Below, in pieces: positions 17,868 to 27,808 of a stretch of DNA of 64,000 bases. The notes under the pieces were generated by a model. It was not told the DNA's origin and did not search any database. It worked only from the letters and a program-made list of their open reading frames with translations. Origin of the DNA: Huaxiibacter chinensis (lineage in GTDB: Bacteria > Pseudomonadota > Gammaproteobacteria > Enterobacterales > Enterobacteriaceae); assembly GCF_022171985.1 (NCBI RefSeq), contig NZ_JAJVHF010000010.1:1-64000 (forward strand), in the 5' to 3' direction. The position numbers were made by a program, and so were the translations under genes. Position 1 is the stretch's first letter, and each line of letters begins with the position of its first letter.

Positions 17868-19229
17868 TTAGCGGCCAGGGAATCCAGGGGGCATCATCCC
17901 CTTCATCCCGCGCATCATTTTCGCCATGCCGCCCTTCTTCATTTTCTTCATCATGCGCTGCATGTCGTCGAACTGCTTCAGAAGGCGGTTAACGTCCTGC
18001 ACCTGCAGACCACAGCCTGCGGCGATACGGCGTTTACGTGAACCTTTGATGATTTCTGGCTTCGCACGTTCTTTCAGCGTCATGGAGTTAATGATCGCCT
18101 CCATGCGCACCAGCACTTTGTCATCCATCTGCGATTTTACGTTATCCGGAATCTGGCCCATGCCCGGCAGCTTGCCCATCAGGCTTGCCATGCCGCCCAT
18201 GTTTTTCATCTGGCGCAGCTGCTCAAGGAAATCGGTCAGATCGAAACCGTCACCTTTTTTCAGCTTCGTCGCCAGCTTCTCGGCCTGCGCACGGTCGACC
18301 TTGCTCTCGATATCTTCGATCAGCGACAGTACGTCGCCCATGCCCAGGATACGGGAAGCAATACGATCCGGGTGGAACGGCTCCAGCGCGTCGGTTTTTT
18401 CGCCCACGCCGAGGAATTTGATCGGCTTGCCGGTGATATGACGAATAGAGAGTGCCGCACCGCCGCGGGCGTCGCCGTCCACTTTGGTCAGCACCACGCC
18501 GGTTAACGGCAGCGCTTCGTTAAACGCTTTCGCGGTATTCGCCGCATCCTGGCCGGTCATGGCGTCAACAACAAACAGCGTCTCTACCGGATTGATAGAG
18601 GCATGCACCTGTTTGATCTCATCCATCATCGCTTCGTCTACGTGCAGACGACCCGCGGTATCCACCAGCAGCACGTCGTAGAACTTAAGCTTCGCTTCTT
18701 TCAGCGCCGCGTTCACGATGTCGACAGGTTTCTGCGCAACGTCAGACGGGAAGAAGTCCACACCAACCTGCTCGGCCAGGGTTTCAAGTTGTTTAATCGC
18801 CGCTGGGCGATAAACGTCGGCCGAAACGACGAGGACTTTCTTTTTGTGCTTTTCGCGCAGGAATTTACCCAGCTTGCCGACGCTGGTGGTCTTACCCGCA
18901 CCCTGCAGGCCCGCCATCAGTACGACAGCCGGTGGCTGCGCGGCCAGGTTCAGGACCTGGTTTTCTTCGCCCATTGCCGCAACCAGTTCGTTACGGACAA
19001 TCTTGACGAACTCCTGACCTGGCGTCAGGCTTTTATTCACTTCATGACCTACCGCTTTCTCTTTTACGCGGTTGATAAAGTCACGTACGACGGGCAGCGC
19101 CACATCGGCTTCGAGCAACGCCATGCGCACTTCGCGCAGCGTCTCTTTCACATTTTCTTCAGTAAGGCGTCCGCGGCCGCTGATGTTGCGCAGCGTGCGC
19201 GACAAACGATCGGTTAAATTATCAAACAT
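17868..19229 (-). CDS. ffh: Ffh, signal recognition particle GTPase
   Basis: Protein part of the SRP: binds signal sequences of nascent inner membrane proteins with 4.5S RNA and delivers ribosomes to FtsY. The 453 residues (start MFDNLTDRL, as in E. coli; 12 upstream codons discarded) comprise the N domain, the G domain with GLQGAGKTT (about 105-113), and a Met-rich M domain ending MMPPGFPGR. Transcribed away from ypjD. Confidence 0.98.
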   Translation of the reverse strand: MFDNLTDRLSRTLRNISGRGRLTEENVKETLREVRMALLEADVALPVVRDFINRVKEKAVGHEVNKSLTPGQEFVKIVRNELVAAMGEENQVLNLAAQPPAVVLMAGLQGAGKTTSVGKLGKFLREKHKKKVLVVSADVYRPAAIKQLETLAEQVGVDFFPSDVAQKPVDIVNAALKEAKLKFYDVLLVDTAGRLHVDEAMMDEIKQVHASINPVETLFVVDAMTGQDAANTAKAFNEALPLTGVVLTKVDGDARGGAALSIRHITGKPIKFLGVGEKTDALEPFHPDRIASRILGMGDVLSLIEDIESKVDRAQAEKLATKLKKGDGFDLTDFLEQLRQMKNMGGMASLMGKLPGMGQIPDNVKSQMDDKVLVRMEAIINSMTLKERAKPEIIKGSRKRRIAAGCGLQVQDVNRLLKQFDDMQRMMKKMKKGGMAKMMRGMKGMMPPGFPGR

Positions 19230-19395
19230 TGTCTCTCGCCTGAGGTAGAAACGTTGGGTCGCCATAGCGACACATACAGAGAATTTTGCCGGAGTATAAC
19301 ATGAAGGCGCCTTTGTTGTTATGCAACGGTTGGAGCAGGCGTCACGTAACGTTATACTGCTTCTCTTTCTTAATAAGACAACTGTCGACGCCTAT

Positions 19396-20187
19396 ATGCC
19401 TGTTTTCGCACTGATCGCCCTTGTTGCCTACTCTGTCAGTCTTGCGCTGATTATTCCTGGCCTGTTGCAAAAAAACAGCGGCTGGCGGCGCATGGCTATT
19501 TTGTCGGCGGTGATCGCACTGATAAGCCATGCGTTTGCGCTGGAGTCACGTATTCTTCCCGGAGACGGGAGCGTGCAAAACCTGAGCGTGCTGAACGTCG
19601 GCTCGCTGGTCAGCCTGATGATTTGTACGGTGATGACCATTGTCGCCTCGAAAAATCGCGGCTGGCTCCTGTTGCCGATTGTTTATGCTTTCGCGCTCAT
19701 CAATCTGGCCCTCGCCACCTTCATGCCCAACGAGTTCATTACGCATCTGGAAACCACGCCGGGAATGCTGGTGCATATTGGCCTGTCGCTGTTCTCCTAT
19801 GCGACCCTGATCATCGCGGCCCTGTACGCCATGCAGCTGGCCTGGATTGATTACCAGCTTAAAAATAAAAAGCTGGTGTTTAATCATGAAATGCCGCCAT
19901 TGATGGTGATCGAGCGTAAGATGTTTCATATCACCCAGATTGGCGTTGTGCTGCTGACGCTGACGCTCTGTACTGGCCTGTTTTATATGCAGAACCTGTT
20001 CAGCGTGGAAAATATCGACAAAGCGATCCTCTCCATCATCGCGTGGTTTGTCTATATTGTCCTGTTGTGGGGCCACTATCAGAAAGGCTGGCGCGGTCGT
20101 CGCGTCGTCTGGTTCAACGTTGCGGGCGCGGGTATCCTGACCCTGGCTTATTTCGGTAGCCGCGTCGTCCAGCAGTTCATAAGCTAA
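19396..20187 (+). CDS. ypjD: YpjD, inner membrane cytochrome c assembly-like protein
   Basis: 263-residue membrane protein with about eight TM helices, of the CcmC/CcsA-like cytochrome c assembly superfamily (FMPNEFITHLETTPGMLVHIGLSLFSYATL, then KMFHITQIGVVLLTLTL with conserved His). The start MPVFALIAL is the E. coli one; the longer frame from 19321 is rejected. Role unsettled; often linked by position to CorB. It is followed after 18 bases by corB. Confidence 0.93.
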   Translation: MPVFALIALVAYSVSLALIIPGLLQKNSGWRRMAILSAVIALISHAFALESRILPGDGSVQNLSVLNVGSLVSLMICTVMTIVASKNRGWLLLPIVYAFALINLALATFMPNEFITHLETTPGMLVHIGLSLFSYATLIIAALYAMQLAWIDYQLKNKKLVFNHEMPPLMVIERKMFHITQIGVVLLTLTLCTGLFYMQNLFSVENIDKAILSIIAWFVYIVLLWGHYQKGWRGRRVVWFNVAGAGILTLAYFGSRVVQQFIS

Positions 20188-20205
20188 GTCATAAAGGAGT
20201 TCCCC

Positions 20206-21492
20206 CTGGAACACATCTCTACCACCACGCTGATCGTCACGCTGGTCATTATGGTGGTTATCTCCGCCTATTTCTCTGGCTCGGAAACCGGCATGATGAC
20301 GTTGAACCGTTATCGGTTACGTCATCGGGCCAAACAAGGTAACCGGGCTGCCCGTCGCGTTGAAAAGCTGCTTCGTAAGCCTGACCGTCTGATCAGTCTG
20401 GTGTTGATTGGCAACAACCTTGTCAATATTCTCGCCTCCGCGCTGGGCACGATTGTCGGGATGCGCCTCTACGGAAACGCGGGCGTGGCCATTGCGACCG
20501 GCGTCCTGACGTTTGTGGTGCTGGTTTTTGCCGAAGTGCTGCCAAAAACCATCGCCGCGCTCTATCCTGAAAAAGTCGCCTATCCAAGCAGCTTCTTACT
20601 CGGTCCGTTGTTGATCCTTATGCTGCCGCTGGTCTGGCTGCTCAATAAGGTCACGCGCGTGCTGATGCGCATGATGGGCATTAAGGCCGATGTCACCATA
20701 AGCAGCGCGCTCAGCAAAGATGAACTGCGCACCATTGTGAATGAATCCCGCTCGCAAATTTCCCGCCGTAATCAGGATATGCTGTTGTCCGTGCTGGATC
20801 TGGAAAAAGTCAGCGTCGACGACATCATGGTGCCACGCAATGAAATCGTCGGCATCGACATCAACGACGACTGGAAATCTATCGTCCGCCAGCTGACGCA
20901 CTCGCCGCATGGACGTATTGTCCTCTATCGTGACTCGCTGGATGACACTATCAGCATGTTGCGCCTGCGTGAGGCGTATCGGCTGATGACCGAGAAAAAA
21001 GAGTTCACCAAAGAGGTGATGCTGCGCGCCGCGGATGAAATCTACTACATCCCGGAAGGCACGCCGCTGAGCACGCAGCTGGTCAAATTTCAGCGCAATA
21101 AGAAGAAAGTCGGTCTGGTAGTCAATGAGTATGGCGATATTCAGGGCCTGGTGACGGTGGAAGATATTCTGGAAGAGATTGTCGGTGATTTCACAACGTC
21201 CATGTCGCCTTCGTTGGCTGAAGAGGTCACGCCACAAAACGACGGAACGGTGCTGATTGACGGTAGCGCCAATATTCGTGAGCTTAACAAAGCCTTCAAC
21301 TGGCAGCTGCCGGAAGACGAAGCGCGTACGATGAATGGAATGATTCTGGAAGCGCTGGAGGAGATCCCTGCGGCGGGCACGCGGGTACGTATCGGGCAAT
21401 ATGATATTGATATCCTGGACGTACAGGACAATATGATTAAGCAGGTGAAAATCCTGCCCATTAAACCCCTGCGTGAAAGCATCGCAGAGTAA
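20206..21492 (+). CDS. corB: CorB (YfjD), CNNM/HlyC-CorC transporter family, probable CTG start
   Basis: Inner membrane protein of the CNNM/CorB family linked to Mg2+ (and Co2+) transport: DUF21 membrane domain with four TM helices (1-190), two CBS domains (about 205-335) and a CorC/HlyC C-terminal domain. The known N-terminus MEHISTTTLI is encoded here from CTG at 20206, with AAGGAG six bases upstream; no ATG, GTG or TTG lies in frame between there and ATG 20251. Starting at 20251 would delete most of the first TM helix. Giving 428 residues, the E. coli length, CTG is the more likely start. Confidence 0.88.
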   Translation: MEHISTTTLIVTLVIMVVISAYFSGSETGMMTLNRYRLRHRAKQGNRAARRVEKLLRKPDRLISLVLIGNNLVNILASALGTIVGMRLYGNAGVAIATGVLTFVVLVFAEVLPKTIAALYPEKVAYPSSFLLGPLLILMLPLVWLLNKVTRVLMRMMGIKADVTISSALSKDELRTIVNESRSQISRRNQDMLLSVLDLEKVSVDDIMVPRNEIVGIDINDDWKSIVRQLTHSPHGRIVLYRDSLDDTISMLRLREAYRLMTEKKEFTKEVMLRAADEIYYIPEGTPLSTQLVKFQRNKKKVGLVVNEYGDIQGLVTVEDILEEIVGDFTTSMSPSLAEEVTPQNDGTVLIDGSANIRELNKAFNWQLPEDEARTMNGMILEALEEIPAAGTRVRIGQYDIDILDVQDNMIKQVKILPIKPLRESIAE

Positions 21493-21498
21493 CAGCAG

Positions 21499-21528
21499 GC
21501 CGGGTAATGGCTTTCGCCACTACCCGGC
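21499..21528. repeat. REP-like palindrome between corB and grpE
   Basis: GCCGGGTA and TACCCGGC arms with an inner TGGC / GCCA step form a 30-base hairpin of the REP type found between convergent or at the ends of enteric operons. It lies seven bases after the corB stop and 16 bases before the convergent grpE stop, so it may protect both mRNA 3' ends. Confidence 0.75.
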
Positions 21529-21543
21529 ATTATGCAGGACGAA

Positions 21544-22137
21544 TCAGGCTTTGGCTTTCGCCACCGTCACCATCGCAGCACGGATAGTACGGCCGTTCAG
21601 GGTGTAACCTTTCTGCATCACAGCCAGTACGTTACCCGCTGCAACCTCTTCAGATTCCACCATAGCAATCGCCTGATGGACGTTCGGATCCAGGGCAACA
21701 TTGGTCTGGGCAATGACTTCGACACCGAATTTGCTCACCACATCCAGCATGGATTTCAGCGTCAGTTCGATACCTTCTACCATTGGGGCCATATCCGGGT
21801 TAGCTTTATCAGCCACTTCCAGCGCACGATCCAGACTATCAATCACCGGCAGCAGTTCATTGACGAACTTCTCAAGGGCGAATTTACGCGCCTTATCCAC
21901 GTCAAGTTCCGTGCGGCGACGCAGGTTATCCATCTCGGCCTTCACACGCAGAACGCTATCGCGCTCGCGATTTTCGGCTTCGGCTAACTGAGCTTCCAGA
22001 TTCGCAATTTTTTCATCGCGCGGATCCACCTGCTCAGCAGAATCAACCGGCTCGACAGCCTCAATGTCTTCGTGCTGTTCCGTGATAATTTCTTCAGGGG
22101 CTTGCCCCTCAGGCGTTTTCTGTTCTTTACTACTCAT
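21544..22137 (-). CDS. grpE: GrpE, DnaK nucleotide exchange factor
   Basis: 197-residue cochaperone that releases ADP from DnaK; it dimerises through a long N-terminal coiled coil (about 35-135) and acts through the C-terminal beta domain ([34 protein letters not shown]). Same length as E. coli GrpE. Divergent from nadK, with a clear sigma-32 promoter in between. Confidence 0.98.
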   Translation of the reverse strand: MSSKEQKTPEGQAPEEIITEQHEDIEAVEPVDSAEQVDPRDEKIANLEAQLAEAENRERDSVLRVKAEMDNLRRRTELDVDKARKFALEKFVNELLPVIDSLDRALEVADKANPDMAPMVEGIELTLKSMLDVVSKFGVEVIAQTNVALDPNVHQAIAMVESEEVAAGNVLAVMQKGYTLNGRTIRAAMVTVAKAKA

Positions 22138-22182
22138 GAATTTCTCCGCGTTTTTTCTGCATTCATCTCGCTAACTTCGCTT

Positions 22183-22212
22183 ATTATGGGGATCAGTTTC
22201 CGGGATTCAAGG
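22183..22212 (-). promoter_or_regulatory. grpE sigma-32 promoter
   Basis: Minus strand: -35 CCCTTGAA (complement at 22206-22213), 14-base spacer, -10 CCCCATAAT (22183-22191). This is close to the sigma-32 consensus CTTGAAA-N13-15-CCCCATNT. Confidence 0.88.
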
Positions 22213-22259
22213 GAACAAAGCATAATGTCACCATCATTCGGCACAAGGACCTCCAGAAA

Positions 22260-23138
22260 ATGAATAATCATTTCAAGTGTATTGGGATTGTCGGACATCC
22301 ACGTCACCCAACGGCGCTGACGACACATGAAATGTTGTATCGCTGGCTGTGCACCAAAGGCTACGAGGTTATGGTTGAGCAGCAAATTGCCCAGGAGCTG
22401 CAGCTGCAGAACGTTAAGACGGGCACGCTGGCAGAAATTGGTCAGCAGGCCGATCTGGCGGTGGTGGTTGGCGGTGACGGAAATATGCTGGGTGCCGCAC
22501 GCACGCTGGCCCGCTACGATATCAAGGTCATCGGCATTAACCGTGGCAATCTCGGTTTTTTGACCGACCTCGACCCGGACAACGCACATCAACAGCTCGC
22601 CGACGTGCTGGAAGGACATTACATCAGCGAGAAACGTTTCTTGCTGGAGGCGCAGGTCTGCCAGCAAAATTGCCAAACGCGCATCAGCACCGCCATTAAC
22701 GAAGTGGTGCTGCATCCGGGCAAAGTTGCGCATATGATTGAATTTGAAGTCTATATCGACGAAGTGTTCGCCTTCTCTCAGCGCTCTGACGGGCTTATTA
22801 TCTCTACGCCTACCGGCTCAACGGCCTATTCGCTCTCTGCCGGTGGCCCCATCCTGACGCCGTCTCTGGATGCAATCACGCTGGTGCCCATGTTCCCACA
22901 CACCCTCTCTGCACGCCCGCTGGTGATAAACAGCAGCAGCACGATCCGGTTGCGCTTTTCCCATCGCCGTAGCGACCTTGAAATCAGCTGCGACAGCCAA
23001 ATCGCCCTGCCCATCCAGGAAGGTGAAGATGTATTAATTCGCCGCTGCGATTACCATCTGAATCTTATCCATCCAAAAGACTACAGCTATTTCAACACAT
23101 TAAGCTCGAAGCTAGGCTGGTCAAAAAAATTGTTCTAA
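22260..23138 (+). CDS. nadK: NadK, NAD kinase
   Basis: ATP-dependent phosphorylation of NAD to NADP. 292 residues, with the GGDGNML motif (Asp of GGDG, about residue 73), [10 protein letters not shown], and the [16 protein letters not shown] segment that binds the diphosphate. Same length as E. coli. Divergent from grpE; recN follows after an SOS promoter. Confidence 0.98.
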   Translation: MNNHFKCIGIVGHPRHPTALTTHEMLYRWLCTKGYEVMVEQQIAQELQLQNVKTGTLAEIGQQADLAVVVGGDGNMLGAARTLARYDIKVIGINRGNLGFLTDLDPDNAHQQLADVLEGHYISEKRFLLEAQVCQQNCQTRISTAINEVVLHPGKVAHMIEFEVYIDEVFAFSQRSDGLIISTPTGSTAYSLSAGGPILTPSLDAITLVPMFPHTLSARPLVINSSSTIRLRFSHRRSDLEISCDSQIALPIQEGEDVLIRRCDYHLNLIHPKDYSYFNTLSSKLGWSKKLF

Positions 23139-23156
23139 TTTTTCGCTCCAGTACTT

Positions 23157-23198
23157 TACTGTATAAAAAACCAGTTTATACTGTATGAAAATACAGTT
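23157..23198 (+). promoter_or_regulatory. recN promoter with two LexA boxes
   Basis: Two SOS boxes of form CTG-N10-CAG: CTGTATAAAAAACCAG (23159-23174) and CTGTATGAAAATACAG (23181-23196). A -10 TATACT (23177-23182) lies between and overlaps the second. A poor third half site CATACAG follows at 23208-23214. This is the E. coli recN arrangement and predicts tight LexA repression. Confidence 0.9.
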
Positions 23199-23224
23199 AT
23201 GGTTTTTCATACAGGAAAACGTTT

Positions 23225-24886
23225 ATGCTGGCACAACTGACCATCAGCAACTTCGCCATTGTTCGTGAACTTGAGATTGATTTTCAGAGCGGAATGACGG
23301 CCATCACCGGGGAAACCGGTGCCGGTAAATCTATTGCCATCGATGCGCTCGGTTTGTGCCTTGGCAGCCGTGCAGAAGGCGATATGGTGCGTAACGGCGC
23401 AAGTCGCGCCGATCTCTGCGCGCGTTTCTCTTTAAAAGATACCCCCGCGGCCCTGCGCTGGCTTGAAGCGAACCAACTCGAAGATGGACGTGAGTGTTTA
23501 CTTCGCCGTGTTATCAGCGTTGACGGTCGCTCGCGTGGCTTTATCAACGGCACTGCCGTCCCCCTTTCGCAACTGCGCGAACTGGGCCAGTTGCTGATCC
23601 AAATTCACGGTCAGCACGCGCATCAGCAGCTGGTTAAACCTGAACAGCAAAAAAGTCTCCTGGATGGCTATGCAGGTGAGTATGCGCTTACTCAACTGAT
23701 GGCAGAACATTATCGTCAGTGGCATCAGAGCTGTCGCGAGCTGGCGCAACATCAGCAGCAAAGCCAGGAACGCGCCGCCCGCGCAGAACTGCTGGAATAC
23801 CAGTTAAAAGAGCTTAATGAGTTCAACCCGCAGCCGGGCGAATTTGAGCAAATAGACGAAGAGTATAAGCGTCTTGCCAACAGCGGCCATCTTCTCTCGA
23901 CCAGCCAGCAGGCGTTAACTCTGCTTGCCGACGGTGAAGACCTCAACCTGCAAAGTCAGCTCTACACCGTGCGTCAGCAGGTAGCCGAGCTGGCGGGGCT
24001 CGACAGCAAACTTTCTGGCGTGTTGGACATGCTGGAAGAAGCCGCTATCCAGATATCCGAAGCGGGCGATGAACTGCGTCACTACTGTGAACGTCTGGAT
24101 CTCGATCCCAATCGACTGTTTGAGCTGGAGCAGCGCATTTCCCGGCAGATCTCTCTGGCGCGTAAGCATCACATCGCACCGGAAGAAGTACCGGCGTTCC
24201 ATCAGTCCCTGCTCGACGAACAGCAACAGCTGGACGATCAAGCTGATTCCCAGGAAACGCTATCGCTGGCAGTACAGGTACATCACCAGCAGGCGATGGA
24301 AACCGCTAAACAGCTGCATGAAATCCGCCAGCATTACGCCGATGAGCTAAGCCAGCTCATCACCAACAGCATGCACGCGCTGTCTATGCCGCACGGGATT
24401 TTCTCTATCGACGTGAAATTTGAAGATAACCATCTCACGGCCGAGGGTGCAGACAAAATCGAATTCCGCGTGACCACCAACCCTGGTCAGCCATTACAGG
24501 CGATTTCTAAAGTGGCGTCCGGCGGTGAACTGTCGCGTATTGCCCTGGCTATTCAGGTCATTACGGCCCGTAAAATGGAAACTCCGGCACTGATTTTCGA
24601 TGAAGTGGATGTGGGCATCAGCGGTCCAACGGCGGCTGTGGTCGGCAAATTGTTGCGCCAGCTGGGCGAATCGACACAGGTTATGTGCGTCACCCATCTT
24701 CCTCAAGTGGCGGGTTGCGGGCATCACCATTTCTTCGTCAGTAAAGAAACTGACGGCGAAATGACGGAAACCCATATGCAGACGTTAGACAAGAAAGCCC
24801 GTTTGCAGGAGCTGGCGCGCCTGCTGGGCGGTAGTGAAGTCACTCGCAATACCCTGGCTAACGCCAAAGAATTGCTGGCAGCATAA
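23225..24886 (+). CDS. recN: RecN, SMC-like DNA repair protein
   Basis: Double-strand-break repair ATPase induced in the SOS response. 553 residues: N-terminal Walker A GETGAGKS (about 29-36), two coiled-coil arms (about 155-370), and a C-terminal half with signature [14 protein letters not shown] and Walker [14 protein letters not shown]. Same length as in E. coli. AGGAAAACG precedes the ATG. Confidence 0.98.
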   Translation: MLAQLTISNFAIVRELEIDFQSGMTAITGETGAGKSIAIDALGLCLGSRAEGDMVRNGASRADLCARFSLKDTPAALRWLEANQLEDGRECLLRRVISVDGRSRGFINGTAVPLSQLRELGQLLIQIHGQHAHQQLVKPEQQKSLLDGYAGEYALTQLMAEHYRQWHQSCRELAQHQQQSQERAARAELLEYQLKELNEFNPQPGEFEQIDEEYKRLANSGHLLSTSQQALTLLADGEDLNLQSQLYTVRQQVAELAGLDSKLSGVLDMLEEAAIQISEAGDELRHYCERLDLDPNRLFELEQRISRQISLARKHHIAPEEVPAFHQSLLDEQQQLDDQADSQETLSLAVQVHHQQAMETAKQLHEIRQHYADELSQLITNSMHALSMPHGIFSIDVKFEDNHLTAEGADKIEFRVTTNPGQPLQAISKVASGGELSRIALAIQVITARKMETPALIFDEVDVGISGPTAAVVGKLLRQLGESTQVMCVTHLPQVAGCGHHHFFVSKETDGEMTETHMQTLDKKARLQELARLLGGSEVTRNTLANAKELLAA

Positions 24887-25032
24887 ACTTTTCCGGGATC
24901 TCAGAGTCATACAGAACAACAAAAATGCCGTTAGGCCTGACCAGAGGTTTCAAAGTGGGGCAAGGTCTATTATCATCGGCATATTACATATGAGCCGCGT
25001 TCTGCTCGGGCCCGAAAAGGAATCAAATCATT

Positions 25033-25374
25033 ATGCGCTGTAAAATGCTGACCGCTGCCGCAGCGGTTCTTCTGATGTTGACTGCAGGCTGCTCCACTTT
25101 CCAGAAAGTGGTTTACCGTCCTGATATCAACCAGGGGAACTACCTTACTGCTAACGACGTGTCTAAAATCCGTGTCGGTATGACTCAACAGCAGGTTGCC
25201 TATGCACTGGGAACCCCGATGATGTCCGATCCATTCGGCACGAATACCTGGTTCTATGTATTCCGCCAGCAGCCGGGCCATGAAAACGTCACCCAGCAGA
25301 CGCTGACGCTGACCTTTAACAGCAGCGGTGTGTTAACCAATATCGATAACAAACCTGCGCTCACGAAAGAGTAA
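25033..25374 (+). CDS. bamE: BamE (SmpA), outer membrane assembly lipoprotein
   Basis: Small BAM complex lipoprotein that steadies the BamA-BamD contact. 113 residues with lipobox LTAGC (Cys20), then the SmpA/OmlA fold ([27 protein letters not shown]). Same length as E. coli. AAGGAATC lies upstream; a terminator follows. Confidence 0.97.
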   Translation: MRCKMLTAAAAVLLMLTAGCSTFQKVVYRPDINQGNYLTANDVSKIRVGMTQQQVAYALGTPMMSDPFGTNTWFYVFRQQPGHENVTQQTLTLTFNSSGVLTNIDNKPALTKE

Positions 25375-25389
25375 GGTTTGAGAAATGCG

Positions 25390-25416
25390 AAAAGGTGCTC
25401 AATGAGCACCTTTTTT
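25390..25416 (+). terminator. bamE terminator
   Basis: Stem AAAGGTGCTC / GAGCACCTTT with a 3-base loop followed by six T residues, 15 bases after the stop. On the minus strand it could also end ratA-ratB transcripts, though with fewer T residues. Confidence 0.85.
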
Positions 25417-25453
25417 GTTGGCCATTTCACCCGTTAAGCAGGTCAGTGCGCCA

Positions 25454-25741
25454 TTATTTGGCCGCTTTCTCTGCACGCTGGCGTCGCAGTTCCTTTGGAT
25501 CGGCAATGAGAGGGCGGTAAATCTCAACGCGATCGCCCTCTTTGACTTGATCGGACAGCTTTACCGGGCGGCTATAAATGCCCACTTTGTTCTTCTGCAG
25601 ATCAATCTCGCTGCGTAGTTCCAGCAAACCAGAAGCGCGAATAGCCTCTTCGACCGTTGAACCCTCTTCCAGCTTCACTCGCTGCAGATACTGTTTTTCC
25701 GGCAGCGCGTACGCCACCTCGACAACGATCTCAGGCAGCAC
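25454..25741 (-). CDS. ratB: RatB (RnfH family), UPF0125 protein
   Basis: 95-residue ubiquitin-like-fold protein ([22 protein letters not shown], then [38 protein letters not shown]). Function not settled; always paired with ratA. The best start is GTG at 25741, inside the end of ratA (11-base overlap), because the conserved protein begins at that point; the longer frame to 25825 lies wholly within ratA. The E. coli protein has 96 residues. Confidence 0.9.
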   Translation of the reverse strand: MLPEIVVEVAYALPEKQYLQRVKLEEGSTVEEAIRASGLLELRSEIDLQKNKVGIYSRPVKLSDQVKEGDRVEIYRPLIADPKELRRQRAEKAAK

Positions 25742-26168
25742 TGTAAACCTCTTTGGCGCGGGTCGTGAACGCCTGCACCATGTTAGAGGCCAGCTCTTTG
25801 AAGATGCGGCCAAACGCCAGTTCAATCAGTTTATTCGTGAACTCGAAATCGAGATGAAATTCAATGCGGCACGCATCCGCACTCAGCGGGGTAAATTTCC
25901 AGCCGCCCATCAACTTTTTGAACGGGCCATCCACCAGATGCATCAAAATACTTTGATTACTGGTCAACGTATTTCGGGTGGTAAACGTTTTGCTGATCCC
26001 CGCTTTAGAGACATCTACAGCAGCAGTCATCTGATTTGGCCCCGCCTCCAGCACCCGGCTACCGGTGCATCCCGGAATAAACTCCGGATAGGCGTTGACG
26101 TCATTCACTAACTGATACATTTGTTCCGCGCTGTAGGGGACAAGCGCAGTACGACTAATCTGAGGCAT
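25731..26168 (-). CDS. ratA: RatA, START/COQ10-like protein
   Basis: 145-residue SRPBCC (START-like) domain protein, beginning [24 protein letters not shown]. In E. coli it was reported to bind 50S subunits and block 70S joining when overproduced; its fold matches the COQ10 quinone-binding family, so its normal role is debated. Start at 26168 chosen because GGGAA lies at proper distance and homology begins there; a 13-codon extension exists. Divergent from smpB. Confidence 0.93.
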   Translation of the reverse strand: MPQISRTALVPYSAEQMYQLVNDVNAYPEFIPGCTGSRVLEAGPNQMTAAVDVSKAGISKTFTTRNTLTSNQSILMHLVDGPFKKLMGGWKFTPLSADACRIEFHLDFEFTNKLIELAFGRIFKELASNMVQAFTTRAKEVYSAA

Positions 26169-26330
26169 AACATTTCCCATGTTCACACAACCAACAAATA
26201 CTAACATTTATCCCTTGTTAAAAAAACGCTAAGCCTCATCTCGTGCTAAGATAGCGCGTTAGACCTCACGGGACGCAATCGCAATGAGGTTACTTTTTGA
26301 AATCAGATTACCTATGGCTTTACGACACTT

Positions 26331-26813
26331 ATGACGAAGAAAAAAGTACATAAACCTGGCTCGGCAACCATTGCGCTGAACAAGCGTGCCCGCCATGAAT
26401 ATTTCATTGAAGAAGAATTCGAAGCCGGTCTTACGCTACAAGGCTGGGAAGTTAAATCGCTGCGTGCAGGCAAGGCCAACATCAGTGACAGCTACGTGAT
26501 CCTGATTGACGGCGAAGCCTTCCTCTTCGGCGCAAACTTTACGCCGCTGACCGTTGCCTCATCGCACTACGTCTGCGACCCAACGCGCACGCGTAAATTG
26601 CTGCTGAACAAGCGCGAACTCGATTCGTTGTATGGTCGCATCAATCGCGAAGGGTATACCGTTGTGGCACTGTCGCTGTACTGGAAGAACGCCTGGTGTA
26701 AAGTCAAAATCGGCGTCGCAAAAGGTAAAAAGCAGCATGATAAACGCTCCGACCTGAAAGATCGTGAATGGCAGCTTGATAAAGCGCGTATCATGAAGCA
26801 CGCAGGACGTTAA
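26331..26813 (+). CDS. smpB: SmpB, tmRNA-binding protein
   Basis: 160-residue OB-fold protein that carries tmRNA to stalled ribosomes; the basic C-terminal tail ([26 protein letters not shown]) enters the empty mRNA channel. Contains [18 protein letters not shown] and the [14 protein letters not shown] motif. Directly upstream of ssrA, as usual in enterics. Confidence 0.98.
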   Translation: MTKKKVHKPGSATIALNKRARHEYFIEEEFEAGLTLQGWEVKSLRAGKANISDSYVILIDGEAFLFGANFTPLTVASSHYVCDPTRTRKLLLNKRELDSLYGRINREGYTVVALSLYWKNAWCKVKIGVAKGKKQHDKRSDLKDREWQLDKARIMKHAGR

Positions 26814-26912
26814 TCACTGTTCATCTTTTCAACAAAAGACGCTGATTTAAGAACTTACTGCGACGGACTGGCATCTACACGGGCAGTTCTGGTATACTGA
26901 GTTCAACACATT

Positions 26913-27276
26913 GGGGCTGATTCTGGATTCGACGGGATTTGCGAAACCCAAGGTGCATGCCGAGGGGCGGTTGGCCTCGTAAAAAGCCGCAAAAAAATAG
27001 TCGCAAACGACGAAAACTACGCTTTAGCAGCTTAATAACCTGCTAAGAGCCCTCTCTCCCTAGCCTCCGCTCTTAGGACGGGGATCAAGAGAGGTCAAAC
27101 CCAAAAGAGATCGCGTGGACGTCCTGCCTGGGGCCGAAGCGTTAAAACTAATCAGGCTAGTTCGTTAGTGGCGTGTCTGTCCGCAGCTGGCGTGCGAATG
27201 TAAAGACCAGACTAAGCATGTAGTACCGAGGATGTAGGAATTTCGGACGCGGGTTCAACTCCCGCCAGCTCCACCA
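26913..27276 (+). ncRNA. ssrA: tmRNA (SsrA)
   Basis: Starts GGGGCTGATTCTGGATTCGA and ends GGTTCAACTCCCGCCAGCTCCACCA, so the ends form a tRNA-Ala-like acceptor (GGGGCUG with CAGCUCC, then A-CCA) and a T arm. The tag frame at 27003-27035 encodes ANDENYALAA and stop, the enteric degradation tag. The resume codon GCA follows TAGTC as in E. coli. A -10 TATACT lies at 26893-26898. Length 364 bases against 363 in E. coli. Confidence 0.98.
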
Positions 27277-27319
27277 AAATTCTTGGTTGATGGTCACCAG
27301 AGCCTGATACGAAGTCCTG

Positions 27320-27354
27320 AAAGCCCGCACGGCGCAAGCCCTGCGGGCTTTTTT
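27320..27354 (+). terminator. ssrA terminator
   Basis: Stem AAAGCCCGCA / TGCGGGCTTT with a 12-base loop and a T run (TTTTTT), about 45 bases beyond the mature tmRNA 3' end. Confidence 0.85.
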
Positions 27355-27676
27355 GTGCTCTCAATTTATCCCGCTAAACCTGAAACTCACTCATCAAATT
27401 CAGGCCCTACCGTTCCGTCGATCCTTCTTTTTCGCTTCAGCTGCAAGAAGGTGTTATGTAAACGTGCCGGCTGCACAATTTCCGGGACGACTCATATTAC
27501 CCTGTCCCCCAATAACTCAACCTACAACAGCCAATCATGGTATGTGTGTTGATTACCCCGGCCTCAGTGAGGCCCTACCTGCTTTAAGGAAAATAACGCT
27601 TCGTAATCAGGCTAATGGACAATTCAGGGCCGTAGAGAACAGCTAAAGGCAGGATGGAGAAAACTAACAGAAAATA

Positions 27677-27709
27677 AACCTGAGTTCGTGAAACAACCGA
27701 ACCCAGGTT
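27677..27709 (-). terminator. Possible esterase terminator
   Basis: AACCTG-x-GTTCG and CGAAC-x-CAGGTT form a 12-step stem with one mismatch. On the minus strand it is followed by TATTTTC. It lies 100 bases beyond the esterase stop codon. Confidence 0.5.
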
Positions 27710-27808
27710 AAAAGCCGCACGTGGTGAACTGGTCCGCTAAAAGCGTCCAGTCACGGACAGGGGCTTAAAGAGCGACAAGTACGTCAGTGAGGGTCATATT
27801 CCGTGCCA

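Larger units (their letters stand above)
27277..27808. other. Gene-free region after ssrA
   Basis: About 530 bp without a convincing gene. Open frames at 27283-27552 and 27353-27646 (plus strand) lack ribosome binding sites and recognisable sequence. The first 80 bases hold the ssrA terminator; 27677-27709 is a hairpin. No integrase, transposase or copy of the ssrA 3' end is seen, though islands often insert here. Confidence 0.6.

Noticed and set aside
26913-27276. Prophage or island attachment at ssrA.
   Set aside because: No integrase gene and no second copy of the ssrA 3' end can be seen in the window, so an att site cannot be claimed.
27283-27646. Two overlapping plus-strand open frames of 89 and 97 codons after ssrA.
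   Set aside because: No ribosome binding site, no known motif, and the first overlaps the ssrA terminator.
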